Counted from the stretch's first letter, positions 1 through 10,734 are shown. The stretch: DNA of 64,000 nt from an uncultured Sulfitobacter sp. (GCA_937138475.1 CAKZPD010000021.1:1-64000); one strand, 5' to 3'. The notes: a model not told the origin generated them from the letters alone. A program made the numbers and translations.

Positions 1-270
<270 letters not shown>

Positions 271-362
271 GCCATCACGCGCCTTTTGTCGATCCCTTGC
301 CCCCATCTAAGCGGTTATGGCAGCAAGGGAAAGACCCGGCAGGGGCAAGCGCCGCGGCGCGG

Positions 363-2063
363 CTAGATCTCGTCGCTGAAATGTTTCATCACCAAGCGGA
401 TCGGGTTTGGCGCCGCCTGCCCCAGACCGCAAATCGACGCATCGACCATGGCGCTGCTGAGTTCCTCAAGCAAGGGTTGATCCCAGCGATCCGCCTGCAT
501 CAGCTTGACCGCTTTTTCACAGCCCACCCGGCAGGGGGTACACTGACCACAGCTTTCGTCCTCAAAGAAACGCAGCATATTCAGGGCGGCGCCCCGCGCG
601 CTGTCCTGATCAGACAGAACCACAACGGCGGCAGACCCGATGAACGACCCCAGCGGTTGCAATGTATCAAAATCCAGCGGCACATCGCTGATGCTGGCCG
701 GCAACAGCCCCGAAGACGGCCCGCCGGGCTGATAGGCCTTGAACTGGTGCCCTTCGGCCATCCCGCCTGCGGCCTCAATGATGTCAATGATCGTCGATCC
801 GGCGGCCAAAAGGTAAACCCCCGGATTGGCAACCCGGCCCGAAACCGAATAGCTGCGCAACCCCTTGCGCCCGTTCTTTTCGGTGGCGCTCAGCACTTGC
901 GGCCCCTCGCGGCAGATACGCGCCACCCAATGCAGGGTTTCGACATTGTGCACCAAGGTGGGTTGACCAAAAATGCCGACCTGCGCCACGAAGGGAGGCC
1001 GGTGACGGGGCATGCCACGTTTGCCTTCAATGGATTCGATCATCGCGGATTCTTCGCCGCAGATATAGGCCCCCGCCCCGCGCCGCAGATCAATATACCC
1101 CGGCGCAACCAGCCCGGATTCCTCAAGCGCTGCAATCTCGCGGCGCAGAATTTCCAGCACAGCCGGATATTCATCCCGCATATAGATAAAGGCCTTTTCC
1201 GCCTCGACCGCCCAAGCGGCGATCAGCATCCCTTCAAGGAACAAATGTGGCGTGCGCTCAAGGTAATAACGGTCCTTGAATGTGCCCGGCTCGCCTTCGT
1301 CGCCGTTGACCGCCAGGTATCGTGGCCCGGCGTTGGCCCGGACAAAGCCCCACTTGCGTCCCGAAGGAAAGCCGGCGCCCCCCAGCCCCCGCAGCCCAGA
1401 GGCCAAAATCGTTTCCTGCACCTGCGCCCAATCGCCCGAGCTGCGCAGGGATTTCAACGTGTCATAGCCGCCCGCAGCCACATAGCTGCCAAGCGCCTCA
1501 TAGTCTGGCACATGGGCGTGGGTGTCATCGGCCTTGATCGCGGCCAGAACCTTTTCAGGGGTGGCGTGATCGATGTGATTGTGCCCGATCTCAAGCGTTG
1601 GCGCGGTATCGCAGCGCCCCATGCAGGGCGCGCGCAGAACCCGCACCTGTGCCGGATCCAGCCCATCTTCGAGCGCTGATTTCAGCGCCTGAGCGCCCGC
1701 CAATTCGCAAGACAGCGAATCGCACACACGAATGGTCAGGGCCGGCGGCGGGGTCTCGTTTTCTTTCACAACATCGAAATGCGCGTAAAAGCTGGCCACT
1801 TCGTAAACCTCGGCCATGGACATGCGCATTTCCTCGGCCAGCGCCCGCAGATGCGCCGCCGACAAATGGCCAAAGCTGTCCTGAATTTTGTGCAGATGTT
1901 CGATCAAAAGGTCAGCGCGGCGCGGCGCATCCCCCAACAGCGCGCGCACATCGGCCCAGGCCTGATCGTCAAGCTGCCGCCCCTTGGTGTGGCGCCGCCC
2001 CTTGCCTTTGCCTGATTTCCAAACCCCTTTGCGGGGGCCAGTGTCATGATTGTCCAGCGCCAT
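363..2063 (-). CDS. fdsB: NAD-dependent formate dehydrogenase beta subunit-like flavoprotein (NuoE-NuoF fusion)
   Basis: A 566-residue protein made of two fused modules. Residues about 30-190 are NuoE/FdsG-like, with the Cys pairs CDSLSC and CMGRC expected to bind a [2Fe-2S] cluster. The rest is NuoF-like: the FMN/NADH region GLGGAGFPSGRKW, NGDEGEPGTFKDR, then GAGAYICGEESA, and C-terminal CGQCTPCRVGC for a [4Fe-4S] cluster. It should pass electrons from a molybdenum formate dehydrogenase (or related partner) to NAD+. The start at 2063 has a GGAAGG ribosome site; an ATG at 2087 adds eight residues. No alpha subunit, fdsC or fdsD lies next to it: ftsY follows and a divergent gene precedes it, so its partner must be elsewhere. 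A subunit of another NAD-linked enzyme is possible. Confidence 0.88.
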   Translation of the reverse strand: MALDNHDTGPRKGVWKSGKGKGRRHTKGRQLDDQAWADVRALLGDAPRRADLLIEHLHKIQDSFGHLSAAHLRALAEEMRMSMAEVYEVASFYAHFDVVKENETPPPALTIRVCDSLSCELAGAQALKSALEDGLDPAQVRVLRAPCMGRCDTAPTLEIGHNHIDHATPEKVLAAIKADDTHAHVPDYEALGSYVAAGGYDTLKSLRSSGDWAQVQETILASGLRGLGGAGFPSGRKWGFVRANAGPRYLAVNGDEGEPGTFKDRYYLERTPHLFLEGMLIAAWAVEAEKAFIYMRDEYPAVLEILRREIAALEESGLVAPGYIDLRRGAGAYICGEESAMIESIEGKRGMPRHRPPFVAQVGIFGQPTLVHNVETLHWVARICREGPQVLSATEKNGRKGLRSYSVSGRVANPGVYLLAAGSTIIDIIEAAGGMAEGHQFKAYQPGGPSSGLLPASISDVPLDFDTLQPLGSFIGSAAVVVLSDQDSARGAALNMLRFFEDESCGQCTPCRVGCEKAVKLMQADRWDQPLLEELSSAMVDASICGLGQAAPNPIRLVMKHFSDEI

Positions 2064-2267
2064 ATGGTCCTTCCGATCCCGCGCCATCGCGGGCTGTGTT
2101 GGGTCAAACTTGCCGCGACCATATCAGCGCCGCCTGCGCAGCTACACCGTCAAAAGCGACAATTCCGCCACGCTTTGCGTTCGTTTCCGAAAAATGGCGC
2201 CGGCTTTATCCCGGTCAAAGCGGCACATCGCCTTGGCGGCCTGCGGTTTCTGGGGCAAAGTGGGGGC

Positions 2268-2663
2268 ATGTTGCGCACCGCCCTTTGCCTTTGGATCATC
2301 CTTGCCGCCAGCCCCCGCGCCCAAGACACCATGAGCGCGGCAGAGTTTGACGCCTATACCCGCGGAAAAACCTTGTATTACGGGCAAGCCGGCACCCCCT
2401 ATGGCGCCGAGCAATATCTGCCAAACCGCCGCGTCCGCTGGAGCTTTCTTGACGGTATATGCTCAGAAGGGCATTGGTTCGAGGAAAAGGGCCACATCTG
2501 CTTTGTCTATGACAAAGAGCCGGCGCCGCAATGCTGGTCATTCTTTGATCAGCCCGGCGGTTTGGTGGCGCGATTCGAGGGCACCCCACCAAGCGCTGAC
2601 CTTTACGAGGTGCAGATCAGCGACACGCAAATGCACTGCCTGGGGCCGCGAATCGGGGTCTAG
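2268..2663 (+). CDS. Secreted conserved hypothetical protein, four cysteines
   Basis: A 131-residue protein I cannot assign to a named family. It begins MLRTALCLWIILAASPRAQ, a typical Sec signal peptide likely cut near residue 19, so the mature protein is periplasmic. The mature part carries four Cys in the pattern DGICSEGHWF, GHICFVYD, PAPQCWSFF and QMHCLGP, suggesting two disulfides, and is rich in aromatic residues. The start is placed at 2268 because the open frame upstream of it lacks a signal peptide. It is divergent from the fdsB-like gene and meets xseA tail to tail three bases on. Confidence 0.6.
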   Translation: MLRTALCLWIILAASPRAQDTMSAAEFDAYTRGKTLYYGQAGTPYGAEQYLPNRRVRWSFLDGICSEGHWFEEKGHICFVYDKEPAPQCWSFFDQPGGLVARFEGTPPSADLYEVQISDTQMHCLGPRIGV

Positions 2664-2666
2664 CGC

Positions 2667-4253
2667 CTAGAACAGGCTGCCTTGGCCCGGCGGCGCGCGG
2701 CGCGGTTTTTTTGCCGCCGTGGGCTGTGGCTTTTCGCCAGGCTCGGTGCCGGGGGCGCCGGGCAATGGCGTGCCGACCTGCACCCGGCCATCGGCGAATT
2801 CGACCTCAAGCGTTTTTGCCGCGCAGGCGCCGGCCACACCTGTGATCACCGCCCCGTCACCGCGCACCACCGCATAGCCCCGCCGAAGCGTCGCCTTGTA
2901 CCCAAGCGTTTCGCGCAGCCGGTCAATCGCCTCAAGGCGGCTGCGGCGGGTTTCAAGCTGATGGCGGGCGATTTGGCGCAGCCGATCCACCACGACATCA
3001 AGGCGCCCGGATTTATCCGCCACATCGCGCAACATGTTTTGGGGGCGCAAGGCCGCCGCCCGCAGATCAAGCGCGCCGCGTTTTTGCGCCACAGCCCGCA
3101 GCAAGGCCGGGCCAAGGCGCTGGGCTGATTGCCCCAACTGTCGTTTGCTGTCGTCGATATGGCGCCGCAGGGTGGCGGGGCGCAGGCTGCCGGACACATT
3201 CGCCAGACGAACGCGGCGGGCCTGCACCGATTTGATCAACGCCGGGCCCAACCGACTGGCGGCAAAATCAAGCCGTTGGCGGGGAAGGTCCAGAAGGCTT
3301 TCGGCGCGCGGCAAAGCCCGGCCCATATCGCGCAAACGCTGATCCTTGCGCGCCAAGCCCTGGCTGAGCGCATGGCTGAGACGGCTTTCATAGCTGTCAA
3401 GTTGGGCCAATAATTCGTGCCGGACGGGCACCGCCAGCTCGGCCGCCGCGGTGGGGGTCGGCGCGCGTTTGTCCGAAACGAAATCAATCAATGTCGTATC
3501 GGTCTCATGGCCCACCGCCGAGATCAACGGAATATCCGAGGCTGCCGCCGCGCGGGCGACAATTTCTTCGTTAAAGCCCCAAAGGTCTTCGACCGATCCA
3601 CCGCCCCGTGCAACGATCAACACATCGGGTCGCGGCAAGGCCCCGCCGGGCGTCAGCCGGTTAAACCCTTCGATCGCGGCGGCCACCTGGGCGGCGCATT
3701 TGTCGCCCTGCACCACCACCGGCCAAATCAATACCTTGCGCGGACAGCGATCACGCAGTCGATGCAAAATATCGCGGATCACCGCACCACTGGGGGATGT
3801 GACAACGCCGATGACCTCGGGCAGAAATGGCAGGGGCCGCTTGCGCCCCGGATCAAACAGCCCTTCGGCGGCCAACATCGCCTTGCGCTTTTCCAGCAGC
3901 GCCATCAAGGCACCAACCCCGGCTGGTTTGATATCTTCGATGACGATCTGATATTTGGATTGGCCCGGAAAGGTGGTGATGCGCCCGGTTGCCACGACTT
4001 CCATGCCTTCTTCTGGACGGGTGGTCAGACGCGCGGCAACCCCTTTCCAGATCACCCCGGAAATCACGGCACGATCATCCTTGAGATCAAGATACAGATG
4101 CCCCGATCCGGGCCGTGACACGCGCCCCACCTCGGCGCGCAACCGAACATGCGAAAATTCGCCCTCCATCACCCGCTTGATCGCGCCTGACAGCTCAGCG
4201 ACCGTGTATTCCGGGCTGTTTTCGCCCGTTTGCGGGGTGTCGATCAGGTCCAT
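2667..4253 (-). CDS. xseA: Exodeoxyribonuclease VII large subunit
   Basis: A 528-residue XseA. With XseB it degrades single-stranded DNA to oligonucleotides. Visible are the N-terminal OB-fold (YTVAELSGAIKRVMEGEF onward, about residues 17-115), the catalytic region with GVVTSPSGAVIRDILHRL and the conserved VGHETDTTLIDFVSDKRA stretch, and a long Arg-rich coiled-coil C-terminal half. The tail is basic and Lys/Pro-rich. The start at 4253 is preferred over 4274 because AGGGAAAG lies at a good distance before it and the homologous opening starts there. It is divergent from purD with a gap of about 90 bases. Confidence 0.95.
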   Translation of the reverse strand: MDLIDTPQTGENSPEYTVAELSGAIKRVMEGEFSHVRLRAEVGRVSRPGSGHLYLDLKDDRAVISGVIWKGVAARLTTRPEEGMEVVATGRITTFPGQSKYQIVIEDIKPAGVGALMALLEKRKAMLAAEGLFDPGRKRPLPFLPEVIGVVTSPSGAVIRDILHRLRDRCPRKVLIWPVVVQGDKCAAQVAAAIEGFNRLTPGGALPRPDVLIVARGGGSVEDLWGFNEEIVARAAAASDIPLISAVGHETDTTLIDFVSDKRAPTPTAAAELAVPVRHELLAQLDSYESRLSHALSQGLARKDQRLRDMGRALPRAESLLDLPRQRLDFAASRLGPALIKSVQARRVRLANVSGSLRPATLRRHIDDSKRQLGQSAQRLGPALLRAVAQKRGALDLRAAALRPQNMLRDVADKSGRLDVVVDRLRQIARHQLETRRSRLEAIDRLRETLGYKATLRRGYAVVRGDGAVITGVAGACAAKTLEVEFADGRVQVGTPLPGAPGTEPGEKPQPTAAKKPRRAPPGQGSLF

Positions 4254-4343
4254 TACAAAGCTTTCCCTGTCCATTCTTGTGAAACCGTGCAGAGCAGCTT
4301 AGAACGCGGCCAACCAAAGGCCAAGCAGATCAGGAGAACGCCC

Positions 4344-5609
4344 ATGAATATTCTTATCCTTGGCAGCGGAGGGCGCGAACACGCCCTGGCCTGGGCGGTG
4401 ATGCAAAACCCCAAATGCGACCGGTTGATCGTTGCACCGGGGAATGCCGGCATCGCCCAGATCGCCAGTTGCGCCAATCTGGATATCAACGACGGGGCCG
4501 CCGTCTGTGTCTTTGTCGAAGAAAACGCCATCGACTTTGTTATCATCGGCCCCGAGGCGCCGCTGGCGGCCGGGGTCGCCGATCGGCTGCGCGCGGCCGG
4601 GGTTCTGGTTTTCGGCCCAAGCCAGGGCGCTGCGGCGCTTGAGGCATCAAAGGCCTTTACCAAAAGCATCTGCGATGCGGCAGGCGCCCCGACAGCCGCC
4701 TATGGGCATTTCCACGACGCCGACGCGGCAAAGGCCTATGTGCGCACGCAAGGCGCACCGATTGTGATCAAGGCCGATGGTCTGGCCGCCGGCAAAGGCG
4801 TGATCATTGCCATGACCCAGAACGAGGCGCTGGAGGCCGTCGATGAGATGTTCGGCGGAAGTTTCGGCGACGCCGGCGCCGAAGTGGTGATCGAGGAATT
4901 CATGGAGGGCGAAGAGGCGTCCTTTTTCGTGCTGTGCGACGGCAAAAACGTGCTGCCGATCGGCACCGCACAAGACCACAAGCGCGTCGGCGAAGGCGAC
5001 ACCGGCCCAAACACCGGTGGCATGGGGGCCTATTCCCCCGCGCCGGTGCTGAGCGACGCCATTGCCGAACGGGCCATGACGCAGATTATCCGTCCGACAA
5101 TGGCGGAAATGGCTGCGCGCGGCACCCCCTATCAAGGGGTGCTTTATGCAGGGTTGATGATCAAAGACGGTCAACCGCGGTTGGTTGAATATAACGTGCG
5201 CTTTGGCGACCCGGAGTGCCAGGTGCTGATGATGCGCCTGGGGGCGCAGGCGCTGGACTTGATGCTGAGTGCGGCGCGCGGCACATTGGATCAGGCCAAG
5301 GTCCAATGGGCGGAAGATCATGCGATGACGGTGGTCATGGCGGCGCAGGGGTATCCTGGATCCTATGAAAAAGGCAGCCGGATTAATGGCTTGGACGCCA
5401 TTGCCGAGGACAGCCAACATATGGTGTTTCACGCCGGAACCGCGTTGCAGGATGGGGTTTTGGCCGCAACCGGCGGCCGGGTTCTGAATGTCACGGCGCG
5501 GGGCGACACCCTGGCCGATGCGGCCAAGCGGGCCTATGGTATGGTTGAGAAAATCGACTGGCCGGGGGGATTTTTTCGCCGCGACATTGGCTGGCGCGCC
5601 TTGAAATAG
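4344..5609 (+). CDS. purD: Phosphoribosylamine--glycine ligase
   Basis: A 421-residue GAR synthetase that joins glycine to 5-phosphoribosylamine using ATP, the second step of de novo purine synthesis. It opens MNILILGSGGREHALAWA, the canonical N-domain, followed by an ATP-grasp fold with KADGLAAGKGV, EEFMEGEEASFF and the metal-binding NVRFGDPECQ. Length and order are standard and it looks complete. The start at 4344 has AGGAGA about eight bases upstream. It stands alone between xseA (divergent) and the ferredoxin (convergent); purA is 12 kb away and not co-transcribed. Confidence 0.97.
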   Translation: MNILILGSGGREHALAWAVMQNPKCDRLIVAPGNAGIAQIASCANLDINDGAAVCVFVEENAIDFVIIGPEAPLAAGVADRLRAAGVLVFGPSQGAAALEASKAFTKSICDAAGAPTAAYGHFHDADAAKAYVRTQGAPIVIKADGLAAGKGVIIAMTQNEALEAVDEMFGGSFGDAGAEVVIEEFMEGEEASFFVLCDGKNVLPIGTAQDHKRVGEGDTGPNTGGMGAYSPAPVLSDAIAERAMTQIIRPTMAEMAARGTPYQGVLYAGLMIKDGQPRLVEYNVRFGDPECQVLMMRLGAQALDLMLSAARGTLDQAKVQWAEDHAMTVVMAAQGYPGSYEKGSRINGLDAIAEDSQHMVFHAGTALQDGVLAATGGRVLNVTARGDTLADAAKRAYGMVEKIDWPGGFFRRDIGWRALK

Positions 5610-5640
5610 CCGCAGATTTTGCGTTGGATTGCAACTAGGA

Positions 5641-5690
5641 ATGGGGGCTTTGCCCCCATAACCCCCAGGATATTTGCAAACAAAAGAAGG
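5641..5690. repeat. Hairpin plus diverged copy of the dispersed extragenic repeat
   Basis: An 8-base perfect stem, ATGGGGGC/GCCCCCAT with loop TTT (5641-5659), lies between the convergent purD and ferredoxin genes and could end transcription from either. It runs into AGGATATTTGCAAACAAAAG, a diverged form of the ATATTTAAGAACAAAAGAAG end found in the repeats at 15317, 15432, 25391 and 52312. Confidence 0.6.
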
Positions 5691-5719
5691 CCAGGGACGG
5701 CGCCGGCGCGCCGATCCGG

Positions 5720-6719
<1,000 letters not shown>

Positions 6720-6738
6720 TCCCCCGGCGCGATTGCGC

Positions 6739-8190
6739 CTAGCTGATTGGCAGCGCGACAAAACGTGGATCATCGCCGCGGCGCACCAACAGCAGCAGCG
6801 ACTTGCGCCCGCCGTCCTGTGCATTGGTCACGCGGCTGTCAAAATCCTGCAGGCTTTGAACCGGTTCCTGGCCTGCCTCGGTGATCACATCGCCGGCCCG
6901 CAGACCTTTTTCAAAGGCCTCGGTGCCTTCTGCAACCTCAAGAATTGCCAGCCCTTCCAGATCATCGGCAAGGCCCAATTCGCCGCGCAGCTCGTCGCTG
7001 AGGGGGGCCAGGGTCAGGCCAAAGTATTCTTTGGTTTCAGGCTCTTCTTCGGGTGGGACCGCAACGGCAGGCACGGCGCCCTCGGCCTCTTCTCGGCGGC
7101 CAAGCGTCACCTTGAGCGTCCGCGTCTTGCCATCGCGCATCACCACCACGCGCACTGTTTCACCGACCGGGCTGTTGCCCACCTGGCGCACCAGCCCGCG
7201 GGTGTCATCGACGTCATTGCCCGCAAAACTGATGATCACATCGCCTGCCTGCATCCCCGCCTCTTTGGCCGGGCCCTCGGGCACATCGGTCACCAGCGCC
7301 CCGGCGGCCCGTTCAAGGCCCATGGCCTCGGCCACATCGTCGCTCACGTCCTGAATGCGCACGCCCAGCCATCCCCGCCGGGTTTCCCCGTATTTCTTAA
7401 GCTGATCGACCACCCGCGTTACCACGTTCGACGCCATGGAAAACCCGATACCGATTGACCCGCCATTGGGTGACAAAATCGCAGTATTCACCCCGATCAC
7501 ATCCCCATCCATGTTGAACAGCGGCCCGCCAGAATTGCCCCGGTTGATCGCCGCATCGGTCTGGATGTAATCGTCATAGGTGCCGCTCAGCGCGCGATTG
7601 CGCGCCGACACGATCCCCGCCGATACCGAAAACCCCTGCCCCAGCGGGTTACCCATTGCCAGCACCCAATCCCCGACACGCGCCAGATCGCTGTCCCCGA
7701 ACGAAACAAAATCCAGCGGGGCCTCGGCCTCGACCTTGAGCAGCGCAATATCGGTGTTGGGATCCGTGCCAATGACAACGGCGGGCAATTCATCGCCCGA
7801 GAAGAATTCGATCATGATTTCATCGGCGCCCTCGATCACATGATTGTTGGTCACCACATAGCCATCCTCGGAAATCACGAACCCGGACCCAAGCGCCGAA
7901 GACCGGCGCGGACGCGGACCTTCACCACCGTTGCGATCCTGGAATTCACGAAAGAAATCCTCGAATGGTGATCCCTCGGGCACGATGCCTTGCGGGCCGG
8001 TGCGCCCGGCGACCACTGTCGTCGTGGTGATATTAACCACGGATGGGCTGATCTTTTCCGCCAAGGGGGCAAGGCTGACTTGCTGTGCCTGCACCGCCAT
8101 CACCTGCACGGCCAAGAAAATCACCGCAATGGCGGTCCAAACCGTCCACTTGCGGTGCCCCAAATCCATCGAAACCGCCTTGCTCAGCAT
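6739..8190 (-). CDS. degP: Do/DegP-family periplasmic serine protease
   Basis: A 483-residue HtrA-type protease and chaperone that clears misfolded envelope proteins. A signal-anchor-like segment (residues about 14-36) precedes the trypsin-like domain with catalytic His117 (TNNHVIEG), Asp147 (NTDIALLKV) and Ser220 (NRGNSGGPLF), then two PDZ domains (about 275-360 and 390-480). The start at 8190 is set by AGGAGG five bases upstream. It follows hflK-hflC-DUF2065 on the same strand, a common alphaproteobacterial arrangement that places membrane-protein quality-control genes together, but a 230-base gap with a long palindrome separates it from them. Confidence 0.95.
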   Translation of the reverse strand: MLSKAVSMDLGHRKWTVWTAIAVIFLAVQVMAVQAQQVSLAPLAEKISPSVVNITTTTVVAGRTGPQGIVPEGSPFEDFFREFQDRNGGEGPRPRRSSALGSGFVISEDGYVVTNNHVIEGADEIMIEFFSGDELPAVVIGTDPNTDIALLKVEAEAPLDFVSFGDSDLARVGDWVLAMGNPLGQGFSVSAGIVSARNRALSGTYDDYIQTDAAINRGNSGGPLFNMDGDVIGVNTAILSPNGGSIGIGFSMASNVVTRVVDQLKKYGETRRGWLGVRIQDVSDDVAEAMGLERAAGALVTDVPEGPAKEAGMQAGDVIISFAGNDVDDTRGLVRQVGNSPVGETVRVVVMRDGKTRTLKVTLGRREEAEGAVPAVAVPPEEEPETKEYFGLTLAPLSDELRGELGLADDLEGLAILEVAEGTEAFEKGLRAGDVITEAGQEPVQSLQDFDSRVTNAQDGGRKSLLLLVRRGDDPRFVALPIS

Positions 8191-8342
8191 CTGTCCCTCC
8201 TGATGGTCTCTTGCGACATTGAAACGTGTTGGCGCTATCTACCCCTGTTTGCGCCACAGGGAAAAGGGGCATCTCTCTTTCGGGCTTTCAACATGACGTG
8301 ACATCGGCGTGAAAATTCCCGCCAGCCCCCCAGGCGCCCGCA

Positions 8343-8372
8343 CTTGGTCATGGGCCCCGGCCCTTGACCAAG
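8343..8372. other. 30-base imperfect palindrome between DUF2065 and degP
   Basis: The arms CTTGGTCA and TGACCAAG enclose GGGCC-CC-GGCCC, with a single T:T mismatch between the two stem parts. It lies after the hflKC-DUF2065 genes and 153 bases before the degP start. There is no T-run on either side, so it may be an operator or an mRNA hairpin rather than a classic terminator. Confidence 0.7.
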
Positions 8373-8420
8373 GACATGTCGTGCGGCCAGCGGCCGCTCC
8401 TTTGGATCGCTTCGCAGTGA

Positions 8421-8618
8421 TCAAAAGCCGCCCAGCTGGAAGGCGAGCCAAATCAGCACCAACCCCAGCACCATGGCCAAGGCCCCCAATTGCCGGACCG
8501 CATGATCCGGCAGCGCCCGCATCGCCTCAAGCATACGCTCAATAAGCGAAGGGGCCAGCGCATAGGCCAGCCCCTCAAGCAACAGCACCAGGCCCAGGGC
8601 CAAAAGCGCAATGCCCAT
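8421..8618 (-). CDS. DUF2065 small membrane protein
   Basis: A 65-residue protein with two hydrophobic segments (residues about 2-20 and 43-62), matching the DUF2065 family often found beside hflC. It opens MGIALLALGLVLLLEGLAYA. Its ATG shares one base with the hflC stop (TGATG), so translation is probably coupled; a GTG one codon upstream is less likely. The function of the family is unknown; the position suggests a part in HflKC-associated membrane quality control. Confidence 0.85.
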   Translation of the reverse strand: MGIALLALGLVLLLEGLAYALAPSLIERMLEAMRALPDHAVRQLGALAMVLGLVLIWLAFQLGGF

Positions 8619-9502
8619 CACTTTTGCGCCACGCCGGTGTCGCTTTTCAAATAGTTGAAAAACTCGCTGTCCGGCGACATCACCATGGTTGAATTGCGCC
8701 CCTGCAACGCCGCTTCATAGGCCGTCAAGGACCGATAGAACTCAAAGAATTCTGGGTTCTGACCATAGGCTTCGGCAAAGATCTTGTTGCGCTCGGCATC
8801 GGCCTCGCCCTCGATGATCCGTGCATCCCGCTTGGCCTCCGACAGGATTTCCTCATAGGTCCGGTCGGCAAGGGCCGTGACCCGCTGCGCCGCTTCGCGG
8901 CCACGGGCGCGTTCATCGGTGGCTTCGCGCTCGCGCTCGGCGATCATCCGCTGCAAGGTCGCGTCAAAGTTCTGCTCGGGCAGGTTGGTCTGGCGCAAAC
9001 GTACATCCACCACAATCAGCCCCAGCGCCGAGGCCCGCGCATCGGACCGCTCGCGGATCTGATCCATCAGCGCCGAACGCTCGGGCGACAGAATGGTGTT
9101 CGATGTCACCCCCTGCGCCCCCAGAACCGCGCGGATCTGACCATCAAGAATGCCCTTCAGCTGAATGGCCGCCTGACGTTCCCCATCGGTGCCCAGCGCC
9201 TGACGGAACTGCACGATATCGGCGATCCGATACAAAACAAAGGCATCGACCTCAAGCCGGCGGTCATCGGCGGGGGTAACCTCGATCAGGTCGGTCTCAA
9301 GAGTCAGGATCCGATCCTCGAACCGCACCACCTCATCCAGCAGCGGCAGCTTAAAGCCCAGCCCCGCATCGGTGCGCACCTGTTTGATCTGGCCAAACCG
9401 CAGCACCAGAACCTTTTCGCGTTCATCCACGATAAAGATCGACGACATGGCCACAGCGGCAATCACCGCCAAGACCGGGATAAGATAATTAACAGCCCGC
9501 AT
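8618..9502 (-). CDS. hflC: HflC, SPFH-domain modulator of FtsH
   Basis: A 294-residue inner-membrane protein of the stomatin/prohibitin group. HflC and HflK form a cage around the FtsH protease and adjust its activity. An N-terminal membrane anchor (residues about 5-27) is followed by the SPFH domain beginning DEREKVLVLRFGQIKQV, then a helical region with EREREATDERARGREAAQRV. It overlaps hflK by one base (end and start at 9502), so the pair is translationally coupled. Confidence 0.96.
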   Translation of the reverse strand: MRAVNYLIPVLAVIAAVAMSSIFIVDEREKVLVLRFGQIKQVRTDAGLGFKLPLLDEVVRFEDRILTLETDLIEVTPADDRRLEVDAFVLYRIADIVQFRQALGTDGERQAAIQLKGILDGQIRAVLGAQGVTSNTILSPERSALMDQIRERSDARASALGLIVVDVRLRQTNLPEQNFDATLQRMIAEREREATDERARGREAAQRVTALADRTYEEILSEAKRDARIIEGEADAERNKIFAEAYGQNPEFFEFYRSLTAYEAALQGRNSTMVMSPDSEFFNYLKSDTGVAQK

Positions 9503-10734
9503 CAGTTCGATCCTCCGCCGCTGCGTCGCAGCTCATTAAGCGGCAGATAAGGCACGACCCCCTGCCCGCCCGTTCCGTTCTGATTTTCAAGGATGATCTT
9601 GTCCACATCCCCCAGAACCCGTTCCATTGTTTCCAGATATAGGCGCTTGCGCGTCACTTCGGGCGCGGCGTTATATTCGGTCAAGACCGCCAGAAAACGG
9701 CTGGCCTCACCCACCGCGTCATTGACCACACGGGCGCGATAGCCTTCGGCGGCCTCAAGGATCTGTGCCGATTCCCCGCGCGCCTCGGCGGTGCGCTGGT
9801 TGGCATAGGCATCGGCCTGGCGTTCCACCCGGTCGCGTTCCTGTTCCGCGGCCTGCACGTCGCGGAAGGCATCAATGACAGATACCGCCTGGGCCCGCCC
9901 CTGCGCATCGGTGACGGTCACCTGCTGGCTTGGCGGGTCCACCTTGTTAAAGTTGACGCGAATGATGTTGATCCCGGTCGACCGATTATCCAGCGTTGAT
10001 TGAATCAGCTCTTTGGCGGCGGCTTCAATCGCCGCACGATCGCGGTTCAGGATCGGCGCCAGCTCGGACTGGGCGATGATTTCCCGCATGGCGGATTCGG
10101 CAATCGCCCGCACCGACGCATTGGGATCGCGCAACGAGAATTTGAATTCCTTGGCGTTCTTGATGTTCCACACCACCTGAAAATCAATATCGACGATGTT
10201 TTCATCCGTGGTCAGCATCAGCCCGTCATTCCCGGACCCCGAACGCCGCACGCCCAGCTCTTCCGTGCGGTTGGTGGTCACGTTGAACACCTCGGCGCGC
10301 ACAAACGGCCAGGGCGCGAAATTGAGACCCTCGGTCCCAATTCCGGTGAATTCCCCCAGGAACAGCTCGATCGACTGCTGTTCGGGGCGCACCGTGTAAA
10401 AGCTGGCCATGCCCCACAAAACCGCAGCCGCCACAATCCCGATGCCAAAGGTGCCACGGGTAAAGGCCGGACCGCCGCCGCCCGAACCGCCGCCGCTGCG
10501 GCCACCGCCGCCGCCGCGCCCGCCCATCAGCACGCGCAGCTGTTCTTGGCCCTTGCGCACCAGATCGTCGATTTCAGGGATTTGCGGCCCGTCATTGCGC
10601 CCGCCGTCTCGGCCTCCATCGCGGCCACCATCACGGCCATCATCGCGTGGACCGCGCCCGCCGCGATCACGCCCGCCGCCGCCTTCATCCCCTGAATTGC
10701 CGCCACCCCATGGGCCGCCTGAATTCCCAGCCAT
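9502..10734 (-). CDS. hflK: HflK, SPFH-domain modulator of FtsH
   Basis: A 410-residue partner of HflC. The N terminus is extremely Gly/Arg/Asp-rich (residues about 2-95, including repeats of GGRD type), followed by a membrane segment (IGIVAAAVLWGMASFYTV) and the SPFH domain (RPEQQSIELFLGEFTG onward). The start at 10734 (MAGNSGGPWGGGN) is preferred to the ATG at 10770 because that opening is the family norm and AGGGAAAG precedes it. It is the first gene of the hflK-hflC-DUF2065 operon. Confidence 0.95.
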   Translation of the reverse strand: MAGNSGGPWGGGNSGDEGGGGRDRGGRGPRDDGRDGGRDGGRDGGRNDGPQIPEIDDLVRKGQEQLRVLMGGRGGGGGRSGGGSGGGGPAFTRGTFGIGIVAAAVLWGMASFYTVRPEQQSIELFLGEFTGIGTEGLNFAPWPFVRAEVFNVTTNRTEELGVRRSGSGNDGLMLTTDENIVDIDFQVVWNIKNAKEFKFSLRDPNASVRAIAESAMREIIAQSELAPILNRDRAAIEAAAKELIQSTLDNRSTGINIIRVNFNKVDPPSQQVTVTDAQGRAQAVSVIDAFRDVQAAEQERDRVERQADAYANQRTAEARGESAQILEAAEGYRARVVNDAVGEASRFLAVLTEYNAAPEVTRKRLYLETMERVLGDVDKIILENQNGTGGQGVVPYLPLNELRRSGGGSN

